From positions 2,241,400-2,271,305 of the forward strand of contig RPFO01000164.1 of assembly GCA_009746045.1 (NCBI GenBank): a stretch of 29,906 nt of DNA, read 5' to 3'. The position numbers and the translations under genes are program-made. Of this stretch, positions 10,355 through 20,820 are shown in pieces (the stretch's first letter is position 1; each line of letters opens with the position of its first letter). This DNA is from Mesostigma viride (lineage: Eukaryota > Streptophyta > Mesostigmatophyceae > Mesostigmatales > Mesostigmataceae). The notes beneath the pieces are model-generated. The model was not told the DNA's origin. It saw nothing but the letters and a program-made list of their open reading frames with translations, and made no database searches.

Positions 10355-10569
10355 AGGCAAAAGAAAACAACCTGCTTCCCTAGAATGGAAGCCCACCCTT
10401 TATAGCAACCACCTCTCCAGCCAACCCCTACCTGGGTGGCTGGGGTACGGGTGCCAGCACAAAAAATATTTTTTCCTAAAATTATTTTTTCTTTTGGTGC
10501 TATACGGCGTTGCATTCTCCGCTCAGCAGGTTAGTCATAGATAAAATGAGCATAGCTCACCAAATCCAT
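10355..10569 (-). repeat. DIRS repeat A1 (5' end of element)
   Basis: 215 bp direct repeat of A2. It lies upstream of gag on the minus strand, so it should contain or abut the element promoter. No defined promoter motif was identified. Confidence 0.9.
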
Positions 10570-10699
10570 CCATGCATCCATCCAATTAGGAGTTAAGGGG
10601 ACGTGGCGCGCCGAATCTTTTCCGCGCCAAAAAATTCGCGGTACCGTCCGTACGGTGTATAATGTGTGCCCGGACCGCTCAACCCTCGCGGAAGTGGCC

Positions 10700-10831
10700 A
10701 TGGCGGCATGCCTTTATGCAATATTAATCGATATGGCACGTAAACAGCTAGAAAAAATGCTTGAATTTCGCAGAAGATTAGTTGATGACCTCATTGCGTG
10801 GCGGAAAGTTCACGGTTTGCAATATCGCTAA
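10700..10831 (+). CDS. Small open frame, 43 residues, unknown
   Basis: ATG at 10700 in a GGCCATGGCGG context, stop at 10829-10831. The product is charged and probably helical (MARKQLEKMLEFRRRLVDDL). It has no recognised family. It lies in otherwise featureless spacer just outside the DIRS element. It may be an exon fragment or chance. Confidence 0.2.
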   Translation: MAACLYAILIDMARKQLEKMLEFRRRLVDDLIAWRKVHGLQYR

Positions 10832-12889
10832 TTTCTCGAACGGCTACGGGCGCGGGGGTCCAGGATATAATTTCTCTTGCGGATCATGAAATTTAATGCA
10901 GGTTTACGGCAGCTATTGTGAGGCAACGTAGGCTCTAAAGAGCGATTATGAAGCTAACTTAATGGTGTTGTCGAGTTTGTGCCGAAGCTTCCCGGTTTCT
11001 TTTACATTTCCGGCATTCAAGGTAAGAACCTACGCAGGCCTGCGCATGTCGCCTTCGACGTATTCACGGAAGGCGCACCTTCCTTGTTCGCCTGATCAAT
11101 GGATGATGTCTTTTATTGTTCGAGCTTGCGTGCCAGTTTATGCATGAAACATTTCCACGCAGGCAGGTGCATTAACGTCGGCCTTTCGCCTTTTTTTCGG
11201 GCAGTTTCCCTGCAGGAAGCGCTCCATTTCTTTCGGTTGCATCGTCAGATTCCTAGCTATTTCGTACAATTTCGTGTAGTTTGTGGCTGGCATGCTAAAT
11301 GCGCCGAGGTCAAGTTGTTGGTAATGTGTTGACATTTGTTTTCCATAATCCTTTGGACGTGACCTTGCTCAGACGCTTTGTTATGTGCCGGATCTGACAC
11401 GCCTGTTTTAGAACGACATCCGGCATGTGCCTAGAGGCTAACAAGCTGGCATCAGCTTCTTAGCAAATTGCCCTATTGGAAAGGAAGGTGAGAGTGGTTC
11501 TTTTGCTGGCCATACTGCATGAGTGGCATTGCATTAGATAGGTGTTTCCATTGCTTTCCTTGAGCTATAACCATTCAGACTTCCCTGCTATGTGTGCAGC
11601 AAGGCAAGCTGGATAGGATGTGAATGCTTGGCATACAACATGTATGATTTGCTGCCAAGTTTGCAGGCTGCAGTTGCCTCTATTGCTTGGGCAGTCTTTC
11701 TAAGGTTTTTACACGTATACTTGCTGAGTTCTTGGCATAAATTTACATGGTAACCTTGGGCTGAGCTTAGTGTATGCTCTCTTGGTGCGTGTATGCCTAG
11801 CGATGGTGTTGCTATGCGCACGCTGGCAAGGCTGGCCATGCTGAGGGCAGGGGAGGGCAGATGAGGTGCCTAGCCTTTTCTTATGTTGTGTGATCGAGTT
11901 GGGCATGTTTTTTGGCTTCTTGGATGGAAAACATGATGCCTAGGTGGCCTTATACACAGAAAAACCTCATTTAGCGTATGTTCAGGTTTTAGCACGCCAA
12001 ACGCAATAACTTGAGCTAGACTTGTCGGAATGACCTGGGACTTGGACCACTGCTGTCCCCCTGTTAGCCGGATTTTCGCTACATTTTGTTGCCGAATCTG
12101 AAGTGTTTATGACATGTTTATTCCCAATGTCCGGTAAAAAAAGGGTACTTTTGCGGGGAAATTAATAACTGTTCAAGGTTTTGTCATTTTCATGATGTAA
12201 ATAGCTCAGCAAGCTACACTAACTCAGGGAACTATAGACGCTACATTTTTTTTTGCCAACAAATGAGTGCATGGGCTGGGGCATACATAGCCCTAATTAG
12301 CGTCTTTTTCTATTTATAGCGCTATATTGGCGTATATGTGGGGGTAGTACCCCCAACAAGTGCATGGACAACTCACTAGAGATGTTATTTAGTGCCCCCA
12401 ATCATAATTTAGCATGGTGCAACTGAAATTCAAGTGATATTAGCATGGGTCAAGTTTTAAGGTTTTTGGGGTGCCACCTCCCCTTAATTCAAACATGCAT
12501 GAGTTAAAACACACATGCGTAAGAGCAGTTTTACTCATGTGTTAGTTATAAACCACGGTCCTATGGCCTGCAGTCGTTCAGGGTGTTCTCAGACAGTATA
12601 TACAGTATGGTTTACGTGTTACATGCACCCTGAATTCGCTCACAAAGCGTTGCATGTTAGCACAACGTTGTTCTGTCACTTGATTTGGCTGCATTCATGT
12701 GTTAGTTGCAATGCAAATGCAATGCTTTTTCATCGCTGGGTGGTGGCCAGCATGTCCGTGATGTCAAAGAAGGTTTGGCATATGCTTAGAGAAAGTTTAC
12801 CGCAAGGGGTGGGCCATGTTCAAGCCGGGCAACCTCAGCAACCATGCAACCGTATATTGCATTACCTGCACCATTTGTGACACCGTTAA
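10832..12889. other. Spacer with no recognised gene
   Basis: About 2 kb of AT-moderate sequence. The open frames present (for example 12515-12880 plus, 11588-11839 minus) lack recognisable domains and are not supported by composition. No repeats or RNA genes recognised. Confidence 0.5.
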
Positions 12890-12903
12890 GCACGCGTATA
12901 TAT

Positions 12904-13950
12904 TAAAAATATAACTACTTACAGCAGAGTGAAATCACTCAAACCAAAGCAAACGCCCAGCTATAAACCTATATACAGAGCCATGTCAAAGCTCTATACT
13001 ACGATAAGACCAATGGAAACGCCTAACGGGAGGAACCTAATAGCCCTGCTGCACCGCAAAATCAGCCCGCGTACGGCGGAGCATGATGTCCGCCATGGCC
13101 CGAGTCAGCGCCACCGACAAGCGCTGACGCCAATATGACGTCCAGGTCCGCGCCGACCATGGGGCCCGCTGGCCCTCCAGGTCCAGCCGGTCCTCCCGGA
13201 GCCGGCAACACTCCTTGAAGAAGGCGGAGGTCAGGGGCCCCATGGCCCCAAACTCCTCCAGGACAAAGGGCACCACACGATGGTGCCCGACGTCGCCGTA
13301 GGCCAGGAGCTTGGCCCGCTCCGCCCGGTCCGCCGTGTAACCTGCCGTGAGGGAGGCCCCAGCCACGTGGCTAAGAGCCAAGGGCCGCGCCACCGAAACG
13401 TCAATAAGCAGATGCCGGCCACCCCCCTCAAAGTCCAGCACCACGATGTCAGGCCGGTGGTTGGGGGAATAGAAGGCAGCGCCATCCGCATCCTCGGACC
13501 GGATGTTCGCGTGGGGGAAAACCGACCGAATCATGGCGAGCACCACCGTCAGGAGGACAGTGTGCAAATACAAATACCAATTCTGATTCTGTTGGCCCCC
13601 CATGCAGGCAAGGTAGTGAGTCCCCGTGGGATCCAGCGGCTGCCCACAGCTACCACAAGGCCGCCCGGCCGGAACAAGAGGCTGCGGGGCAAATAGCTGG
13701 TGCCGGAGCGCCACCGAGTAGTGGCTGGGAGCCAAGGCGAATGGGGGGCCATGGGAAGAGCACGAAGGTACGCCGAGCCCACACTCCGCAAGGAAAGCGA
13801 GAACAGCCACGCACGTCCCTGGGCGTTGAGGTCCGCGAAAAGAGCAATCCAATCAGCCGTGTGCAGAATACCCGCGTAGGTTTTCTGGTGTTTATCGATG
13901 ACGCGAGCAGGGAATGCGGCGGGAGATTGAACGGAGGCGACCGAGGGAGT
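12904..13950 (-). mobile_element. 5'-truncated copy of the PHD/RING LINE
   Basis: Near-identical to the last ~1.05 kb of the long LINE at 15683-20955, inverted. It is flanked by GCACGCGTATATAT at 12890-12903 and 13951-13964, a perfect 14 bp target duplication. Truncation at the 5' end with an intact 3' end is the classic product of target-primed reverse transcription. It includes the zinc knuckle, endonuclease and 3' untranslated region. Confidence 0.93.
13037..13950 (-). pseudogene. LINE endonuclease fragment in the truncated copy
   Basis: It encodes the C-terminal endonuclease part of the LINE protein, including CGSCGQPLD...HYLAC, RPDIVVLDF and LLIDVSV, and ends QQGY-stop at 13037. Upstream of residues FALAPSHYS the frame is shifted: this copy has six G at 13743-13748 where the full copy has seven C at 20108-20114. 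There is no start codon because of 5' truncation. Confidence 0.85.
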
Positions 13951-14335
13951 GCACGCGTATATATAGAGGCAGCCACAGCAGGGTATGGCCTTGTTATACG
14001 CTGCCCCGCCATCCCAAGGCCTCGTAGGGTCCCCTAGCGCTTGTAATCTTGATGCTCAAGGGACCGTGTGGATAGCATGGTCATGCGTTGACACTAATTG
14101 GTCCTATTGGTCCTAAATTCTCATTTTGACCAAATTCGCGGTTTGAGGCCTGCCATGGGCCAGGGTCCATTCAGGCACTAAATGTAATTATTTGAACCCA
14201 GGTTTTTGATAGAAACTAAAAAAGTGTGTTATCTGTCATGGGCACGAATGCCAGGGTCAAATTTTAATGTTTGCATGTATATATTTTAATTCCAAGTGGT
14301 ACTAAATTTAGGACTTTTTCTGGGAAAACTAACAT

Positions 14336-14388
14336 GAATGCTCTGTGACTCCCCTGCAACGGGAGCACTTGTGAGTTTAATTAATAAT
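14336..14388 (+). mobile_element. Short non-LTR 3' tail, relative of 4258-4714
   Basis: It shares GTGACTCCCC, CAACGGGAGCAC and GAGTTTAATTAAT with the end of the insert at 4258-4714, including the remains of the stem-loop and the TTAA tail. Its 5' limit and target duplication could not be set. Confidence 0.5.
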
Positions 14389-14398
14389 TATTTCACTT

Positions 14399-14540
14399 GC
14401 TGGTACACTCAAGTTCATGCCGGAATGAACTTGAGTGTCAGTACCAGCGATCGTGGTTATCGCTGGTAATATTGTGCGGGACCTTAGAAGCCGAACGTGG
14501 CAAAAGGTTTCCTCACAATATCAACCTAACTAATACCTTT
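14399..14540. repeat. Half foldback element with perfect inner hairpin
   Basis: GCTGGTACACTCAAGTTCAT and its near-complement ATGAACTTGAGTGT...GTACCAGC form a long stem (14399-14451). TTATCGCTGGTAATATTGTGCGG and then GTGGCAAAAGGTTTCC...CAACCTAACTA follow. This is the same module series as the right half of the foldback at 15409-15663, in the same orientation. Confidence 0.6.
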
Positions 14541-14547
14541 GACCCCT

Positions 14548-14577
14548 TCGGGGCGCAGGTTCGAATCCACTCGGAGG
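14548..14577 (+). other. tRNA-like 3' relic (variable arm plus B box)
   Basis: CCCCTTCGGGG resembles the long variable arm of a class II tRNA. After a short spacer comes GGTTCGAATCC, a perfect T-loop/B-box sequence. The T stem does not pair fully, and no A box or 5' acceptor half was found, so this is not a working tRNA gene. It directly follows the half foldback and may be part of a tRNA-derived repeat. Confidence 0.35.
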
Positions 14578-14630
14578 CGGATTATTTCCGGAATATTTCG
14601 TCCCGATTTGGCACCCGATTCATATTCATA

Positions 14631-14690
14631 TCGGCGCACATGCGCTCATATTCATATCCATATTTGCGCACATGCGCTCATATTCATTAA
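14631..14690. repeat. Short tandem duplication
   Basis: The block GCGCACATGCGCTCATATTC is present twice, separated by a few bases. Each contains the near-palindrome GCGCACATGCGC. Confidence 0.5.
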
Positions 14691-15136
14691 TTCATTAACG
14701 TTACTTTCATTAACGTTCATAAGCACATGACTGCGTCACGTGGGTGCCAATACAGAGTAAAGGAACCTTCAACCCTACATACATACATGTGCAGCGAGAA
14801 GGAGGGAGGGCGCCCTATAGCTTCTCTCACTGCCGCAAGTGGGCAGGCCACAGAGCGCTCTCTCCACAGCATGGTGCATGCCGGGGCGCAACACTGTGGG
14901 TGCAATACAACCAGTGCAATACCAAGTAGGCGGACGCATAGCTTATGCTATAAATGTGAGGTGGGCTCAAGACGTCGGCTATAAGGCGCAAGCTGATGAC
15001 CACAACAAGGTGCCAGAGCTAATTGAAGGTACAATAACGCTGTGCGCTAATATCACTTCAAGTGAGCACTGTAATGCCTATAAGCTATATCCCATAATCG
15101 ATTGCCCCCATCTAGTAGACAACTAGCTTGAGTGCT

Positions 15137-15400
15137 CTATCCCGGGGGAGCCCGGGGGGGCTTCGATCCACAGTTTCTTGTTGACATAAAGGTACCCACC
15201 CCGCTAGTACACTTGGGGCTTCTCGGGGTTGGCCCTGGGCGGATGTAGTCGGGCCACTGATCGCGGCGTTGCTGCTGCTGGGCTGGCGTCAGGTCGTCGT
15301 CAAGCGACCAGGAGGTGTTCACCAGCTTCTTGCGGCTCATATTCATATCCGGCTGCGGTTGTTCCGAGCCTAGTGATTCATCCTCACCCCAAGAGGACAC
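15137..15400 (-). CDS. Open frame, 87 residues, unknown
   Basis: The product has a composition compatible with real coding sequence (an acidic start, a TPAQQQQRRDQW segment and a proline-rich end), but no family was recognised. It sits between the tRNA-like relic and the foldback. It could be an exon fragment of a captured or host gene. Confidence 0.25.
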   Translation of the reverse strand: MSSWGEDESLGSEQPQPDMNMSRKKLVNTSWSLDDDLTPAQQQQRRDQWPDYIRPGPTPRSPKCTSGVGTFMSTRNCGSKPPRAPPG

Positions 15401-15408
15401 TAGGTTTT

Positions 15409-15663
15409 AGTTAGGTTGATATATTGTGCGGAAACCTTTTGCGCCACTCGGCTTCTAATTAGAAGAACCTTAAGGTTCCGCACAATATTACCAGCGATAA
15501 CCACTCGCTGGTACACTCAAGTTGATGCCGGCATGAACTTTAGTGCATACCAGCGAGTGAGTGGTTATCACTGGTAATAATATTGTGCGGATTCAACCTT
15601 ATCAATAATAATTAGAAGCCGATCGAGTGGCAAAAGGTTTCCGCACAATAGATCAACCTAACT
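15409..15663. mobile_element. Nested-palindrome foldback element
   Basis: The outer arms, about 15409-15463 and 15608-15663, begin AGTTAGGTTGAT and end ATCAACCTAACT and share GTGCGGAAACC, CTTTTGC and GGCTTCTAATTA. Inside is a second inverted repeat (about 15478-15530 and 15531-15591) with CACAATATTACCAGCGATAA and its complement. The whole 255 bp could fold into one long hairpin or a cruciform. There is no coding capacity, so it is most like a foldback/MITE. The LINE sits a few bases to its right. Confidence 0.7.
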
Positions 15664-15667
15664 ACTA

Positions 15668-15682
15668 TTATATATTATTAGC
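15668..15682. repeat. LINE target-site duplication, left
   Basis: TTATATATTATTAGC, repeated exactly at 20956-20970. It defines the 5' limit of the LINE. Confidence 0.93.
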
Positions 15683-18600
15683 CCAACGGCTCACCCGCTC
15701 CCCGGTTGGCGCCTCGGCGGTCCTCTCGGCTTGCGGACCTTCTTGCGGAGGTGGGCGACCCGGCTGCGGGGGGCTCGGGCGCCCCGGTCTCCCCCTCCTT
15801 GGCCTGCGAGGTCTGCCGGAGCGGGCACCGCGGGCACCACATGTTAGTTTGTGATGCTTGCAATTCCGGGTGGCACTTGCAGTGTCTTACTCCCCGGCTC
15901 TACCGGGTCCCGCCGGGCTCCTGGACGTGCCCGCGCTGTCCCCCCCGGCGGGCCCCCGGGCTGCCCTCCCCGCTGGGTGCTCCGGCCCCCTGCCCCGTGT
16001 GCCCCCCTGCCGAGGCCCTCGGGGCGGGCCGTGGCCTGCCCGATGGGGCCGCCGTTGCTCGGGCCCTGGCGCCCTCGGTCCCGGGGCCCCACCCGTCGCC
16101 TGGCCCCGCCGACGGGGGCGCGGCGCTGTCGCCTGGGCTGGGCCCGGCCGACCCCCCGGCGGGCCTGGCGACCCCGGCGCCCGCCCCCGGCCCCTCGCTC
16201 CCCGACGCTCTGGCCTCCCTTCCCCCGGCCGCGGTTGGCCACCCAGCCGCCACCCCCGTCCTTGCCGCGTGGGACGGCGGCCCCCGGGCCCACGCGTTCA
16301 CCTCGTGGCCGCCCTCGCACATTGTCGGCGTGGTGGGCCGCGCCACCTTTTCTTGGGCGTACTGCCCTTTGTTGCTGGACGCGGTCGGGTTGGAGGCCGC
16401 CTTCCCCTCGCTCCCTAGGCCCCCGGCCTTCCTGGCCCTAGTTGCGCGGGTGCGGGCGACATTTCTTTCCGCCGCCCCCCCGGTGACGGCCTCGACTCTT
16501 TGGGGGTATGTCTTGGAAGGATATCACGCCGGCTGCCGGCTGCCGTGGCATCTCCCGGCCGCCCGGCAGGAAGAGCTGCTTTCCCTGGACGAGCGGGTGG
16601 GTCAGGAGGTGGTCGAGTTCGTCACGGCGGTGGCTCGAGACGCACAGGTCTCGGTGCGGGCGGCCTACCTCGCGGGCGGCGCCGACCTGGGCCTCATGTC
16701 CCCGCGGCAGCTTCGCCTCTTCTTGGACGCCCAGGCCCCGCCTCCCGGCCCGGTTGCCAGTGGGGGCTTTCTCATCACCTCCCTCAGCCTGGCGCAGGCC
16801 GCCATGCTGCGTGTGGAGTTCGGGGCCCCCATCGCGGTTCAGGGCGGCCAGGCCATCTTGGTGGACTCGGCCGGGCGCGCCCAGCCCCTAACCGCGGGGA
16901 CGCCTGTTTCTGCCTTCCTCCACGACATCCTGGAGTTGGCAGGCATCCCGCACGAATGGCACCCCGCGGCTGACCAACCGGTCGGCATCCTCTCGCGCGC
17001 CCAGATTGCTGCTCTCCCGGGTTGCTGGGAGGCCGGCTGGGACCCGCCCCCCCTCATGTCCGGTCCCTTCTGGAGGGGGACGACCCCGAGTCGGGCTCCT
17101 GTGCCATCTGCCTTGAGCCCTTCCGGCCGGGGGATGGCTTGTGTCGCCTGCCCGCGTGCGGCCACACATTCCATCAAGCGTGCATCGCGCGCAGCTTGCT
17201 CCACTCCGTGCCGCGCTGCCCGTTGTGCCGGGCTGTTGTGCCGCCCCCTGGGACTGCGCTTCCTCTCGGCCCGCCCCCGGTCTCGCTGGGTCCCCTGCCG
17301 GGTCCCCACCGGGCCCCGGGGCCAGCTGCCTCCCCGACCCCTCGGCCGCCGCCCCCGGCCTCGTTGCCGGGGCCTGGGGTGGTCGCGGGCGCGCTGGCGA
17401 GTCCCCCTGGGAGGGGCGCCGGCGTTCTCGATCCCCCTCCGCTGGGGGTCTCCCCGGTGGGCACTGCCTCCTCCGTGGCCCCGGCGGGCCTGCCGGGCGC
17501 TGGTCGGGTCGTGGTGCGCGCGCCTGCCGGCCCGGCTGGGGAGACGCCGCAGGCCCCACGTCCTGCCTTTGCTGGCGCCGCTCCCCGCCACTCAGCGCCC
17601 GCCGACGGCCTTCACCGGTGTGCCGTGCTGCTTCCCACGGGGTCCCCGTGTGCTGGTGTGTTCCACAACCGTAACCTCCTCTGCCAGCACCTTCGCGCTG
17701 TGCACCCCGATCTCGGCGCGGCGGATCTGCAGGCCATGAGCTGTTACCGGTGCCCGGAAGCTCACTGCCAGCGGGTGTACTCCATTCACGGGCGCGCTCA
17801 GCACGCGCGCGCCTGTGTTGCTCAACGGCCCCTCAACCGGCCAGCAGTCCCGGCCCCCTCCCCCCCTCCCGCCTCGGCTCCCACCGGCTCCCAGCCCCCG
17901 CCGCCCGACTACTCGGCCAGTTGGCGTTGGCTTGACACGGTTCCCTGGGATGCATGCGCCATCAACCCGACGTCTACCCTGACCGACCTCCCCCACCGCG
18001 CGCGTAGCCTTTTCGCGCAATGTGCAATCGTTTCTCTCCGGCGCATGCACGCCGCTCCGGACGACCCGCTGGGCTTTAAACTGCACATGGTGACCCCCCG
18101 CCTGCTCCTCACCCCTCTCGGGCGTGGTGTGCGCGGCCTCCAGGGTGCGGTTATTGCCCGTTGCCGACGCTTTCTGCAGGGGGACTGGGAGGGGCTGTTT
18201 GGCGTGCCGCCCCCGCGCACGGCCCGGCTGTCGGGGGAGGTCAACTTCGAGCGGGTGGCCGCCGACGTCATCCGCCTCGTCCGCGAGGGGCAGCTCAGCC
18301 GGGCCATGACCCGCTTGGAAATGGCCAAGCTGGCCCCCGCCAATGCGGCTACCCTGGCGGCCTTGGAGGCTCTTCACCCTGCGGAGCCCGGATTCCAGCT
18401 GCCCGTGCCGGACCCCCTGCCGGCCCCCCTCCGGCTGGACCGCGACTGCTTCCTGGAGGTGATGCGTGCGGTCCCGCGGGCTTCCTCTACCGGGCCGTCG
18501 GGCTGGCGCTACGAGCACTTGGAGGTCCTGGTGGGGCATGGGGGCGAGGACATTCTCTTTGACACCCTCATTGACCTGGCGGCTGGTCGCGTTCCTCCCG

Positions 18601-20820
18601 CTGCGCGCGAGTGGTTAGCGGGCGCTCGCCTCCTCGCTCTGCTCAAGGGTGTCTTGCCCCCCCCGAGGGCAAGGTGCGCCCGATCGCCTGCGGTGAGGTG
18701 CTCCGCAAGCTCGTGGGCAAAGTGATCTGCCGCCAAAAGGCGCCCGAGCTCCGTGCCTTTTTCTGCCCGCCCCTCGCAGCGGGTGAGACCTCGGTGGCGG
18801 CCCAGCTGGGGGTGACGACTCCAGGCGGGGCGGATATCCTCATCCATTCGGTGCAGGCCTACCTCGAGGCCCACCCCACCCACGCTGTCGTCAAGGTCGA
18901 CTGCCACAACGCGTTCAACAGTCTGTCCCGCGCCAGCATGTTTGCGGCCGTCATGGAGTCCTTCGAGGACTTGTACGCTTGGACAGCCGTGTGCTACGGC
19001 CAGCCCGGCCAACTGGTTCACATCATGGAGGACGGCACTCGCGGCGGCCTGCTGTCGCGGTCGGGCACCCAGCAAGGGGACCCCCTGGGACCCCTGTACT
19101 TTGCCGCCCCCCTCCAGGGTTGCCTCCAAGCGGTCCATGCTGCCCACCCGGCGGTCGCTATTCAGGCCTACTTGGATGATATCTACCTTCTGGGCCCTGT
19201 GCCGGACACCACCGCGGCTCTGCTGGCACTGCAGACCGCGGTGGCCGACATCAACCTCCAGTTGACCCTTGCCAAGTGCGCGGTGTACTCGCCCCAAGGT
19301 GATTGCTCCGGCTTTCCGCCCCAGCTCTTGGGCCGGGACGAGCGCCTCCATGGGTTGGATGTCCTCGGCGTTCCGGTTGGCGACCCCGCGTTTGTCATCG
19401 ATGCTCTGCGGGCCGCCCTCGAGGCACGCACTGAGGTACTGCCCTTGATTGCGCGCCTTCATGATTCGCAGACCAAGGGTCTGCTTCTGTGGTTTTGCGC
19501 TCACCCTCGCGTCGTTCACTGGCTCCGGGGCGCTCTTCCGCTCAGGTCCGGCTGGCCGCCGAGGGCCACGACGAACGCATCCAGTCGGCCTTGGCGCAGC
19601 TGGTCCCGGGCCCCGACCTCCCGCCACATGCTATTCGCATTGCCTCCCTGCCTGCACGGATGGGTGGCTGCGGTCTGACTCGTGCCGCCCGGCTGGCCCC
19701 AGCAGCATTTTTGGGCTCCGTCGCTCAGTCGTGGGCGGAAAGCTGCCGGCTCCTGCCCCTTTTGGCAACGGCAGCGCCTGACCTCCTGGACCCCAGCAGC
19801 CCTTTGCCCTTCGTCACCGCCATCCAGGAGGCCTATGCTGAGATCCAGCAGGCCTGTTCTCCCGTCCGTGCCGCTCAGGCGGTACAGCGCCACCTCCCTC
19901 GCGGCACTCCCTCGGTCGCCTCCGTTCAATCTCCCGCCGCATTCCCTGCTCGCGTCATCGATAAACACCAGAAAACCTACGCGGGTATTCTGCACACGGC
20001 TGATTGGATTGCTCTTTTCGCGGACCTCAACGCCCAGGGACGTGCGTGGCTGTTCTCGCTTTCCTTGCGGAGTGTGGGCTCGGCGTACCTTCGTGCTCTT
20101 CCCATGGCCCCCCCATTCGCCTTGGCTCCCAGCCACTACTCGGTGGCGCTCCGGCACCAGCTATTTGCCCCGCAGCCTCTTGTTCCGGCCGGGCGGCCTT
20201 GTGGTAGCTGTGGGCAGCCGCTGGATCCCACGGGGACTCACTACCTTGCCTGCATGGGGGGCCAACAGAATCAGAATTGGTATTTGTATTTGCACACTGT
20301 CCTCCTGACGGTGGTGCTCGCCATGATTCGGTCGGTTTTCCCCCACGCGAACATCCGGTCCGAGGATGCGGATGGCGCTGCCTTCTATTCCCCCAACCAC
20401 CGGCCTGACATCGTGGTGCTGGACTTTGAGGGGGGTGGCCGGCATCTGCTTATTGACGTTTCGGTGGCGCGGCCCTTGGCTCTTAGCCACGTGGCTGGGG
20501 CCTCCCTCACGGCAGGTTACACGGCGGACCGGGCGGAGCGGGCCAAGCTCCTGGCCTACGGCGACGTCGGGCACCATCGTGTGGTGCCCTTTGTCCTGGA
20601 GGAGTTTGGGGCCATGGGGCCCCTGACCTCCGCCTTCTTCAAGGAGTGTTGCCGGCTCCGGGAGGACCGGCTGGACCTGGAGGGCCAGCGGGCCCCATGG
20701 TCGGCGCGGACCTGGACGTCATATTGGCGTCAGCGCTTGTCGGTGGCGCTGACTCGGGCCATGGCTGACATCATGCTCCGCCGTACGCGGGCTGATTTTG
20801 CGGTGCAGCAGGGCTATTAG
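15682..20820 (+). CDS. LINE polyprotein (PHD-RING-ZnF-RT-RLE), three -1 frameshifts
   Basis: The frame is open from 15682, and the stop follows QQGY at 20820. Segments join at three points, each missing one base: C7 at 17047-17053, C8 at 18657-18664, and GGGG at about 19527-19530. Domain order: PHD finger, proline-rich linker, RING-H2, a second Pro/Ala linker, C2HC-type zinc fingers, RT, CCHC knuckle, endonuclease. The protein would copy its mRNA at a nicked target. The zinc domains probably handle chromatin, ubiquitin or nucleic-acid contacts (inference). There is no in-frame ATG before 15841, which lies inside the PHD finger, so the true start is unknown. Absence of stop codons over 5 kb suggests a young copy. 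Confidence 0.88.
15805..15939 (+). other. PHD finger domain in LINE protein
   Basis: Cysteines and histidine fit the C4HC3 pattern exactly: CEVC, then CDAC, H, C (GWHLQC), and finally CPRC preceded by W (SWTC). PHD fingers generally bind histone H3 tails. Target choice through chromatin is a plausible role here, not shown. Confidence 0.9.
17100..17228 (+). other. RING-H2 finger domain in LINE protein
   Basis: CAIC, then CGHTFHQAC, then CPLC gives C3H2C3 spacing typical of RING-H2 ubiquitin ligases. It lies in the frame entered after the C7 tract at 17047-17053. Confidence 0.9.
17613..17820 (+). other. Zinc-finger cluster upstream of RT
   Basis: Two candidate fingers: LLCQHLRAVH preceded by CAGVF, and CYRCPEAHC followed by HGRAQHARAC. 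R2/NeSL-type LINEs carry C2H2-like fingers at this place, which bind target DNA. The match is by spacing only. Confidence 0.55.
18440..19300 (+). other. Reverse transcriptase domain of LINE
   Basis: Motifs in order: TGPSGWRYEHL in the first frame; then, after the C8 shift, GKVRPIACGEVLRKL, motif A VVKVDCHNAFNSL, motif B SGTQQGDPLGPLYF, and motif C AYLDDIYLLG (YLDD at 19169-19180). All catalytic aspartates are present. Confidence 0.92.
20200..20570 (+). other. CCHC knuckle and PD-(D/E)XK endonuclease of LINE
   Basis: CGSC...GTHYLAC gives a C-x2-C-x9-H-x3-C knuckle. It is followed by RPDIVVLDF and LLIDVSV, then a conserved-looking AKLLAYG. This is the knuckle-endonuclease arrangement of RLE-type LINEs; the enzyme nicks the target to prime reverse transcription. 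Confidence 0.82.

Larger units (their letters stand above)
5260..10569 (-). mobile_element. DIRS-order retroelement with split direct repeats (PAT/kangaroo-like)
   Basis: Read on the minus strand the order is A1 (10569-10355), gag, RT/RNase H/tyrosine recombinase, B1 (5858-5691), A2 (5667-5453), B2 (5427-5260). A1 and A2 are 215 bp direct repeats; B1 and B2 are 168 bp direct repeats. This A1-ORFs-B1-A2-B2 arrangement is the split-direct-repeat structure of PAT/Ngaro/kangaroo elements, which integrate with a tyrosine recombinase through a circular intermediate. No target duplication is expected and none was found. The repeats look identical, suggesting a young insertion. The left edge abuts the CACTA TAGTG end exactly, so B2 may be cut by the CACTA rather than complete. 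Confidence 0.9.

Noticed and set aside
12515-12880. 121-residue open frame in the spacer left of the truncated LINE
   Set aside because: No recognisable domain, and cysteine/histidine content typical of translated non-coding DNA.
14539-14582. Functional tRNA gene
   Set aside because: No A box or acceptor-stem 5' half, and the T stem does not pair.
15844-17591. Many long open frames opposite or overlapping the LINE
   Set aside because: They are shadows caused by very high GC content and lack of stop codons; the PHD, RING and RT motifs fix the true frames.
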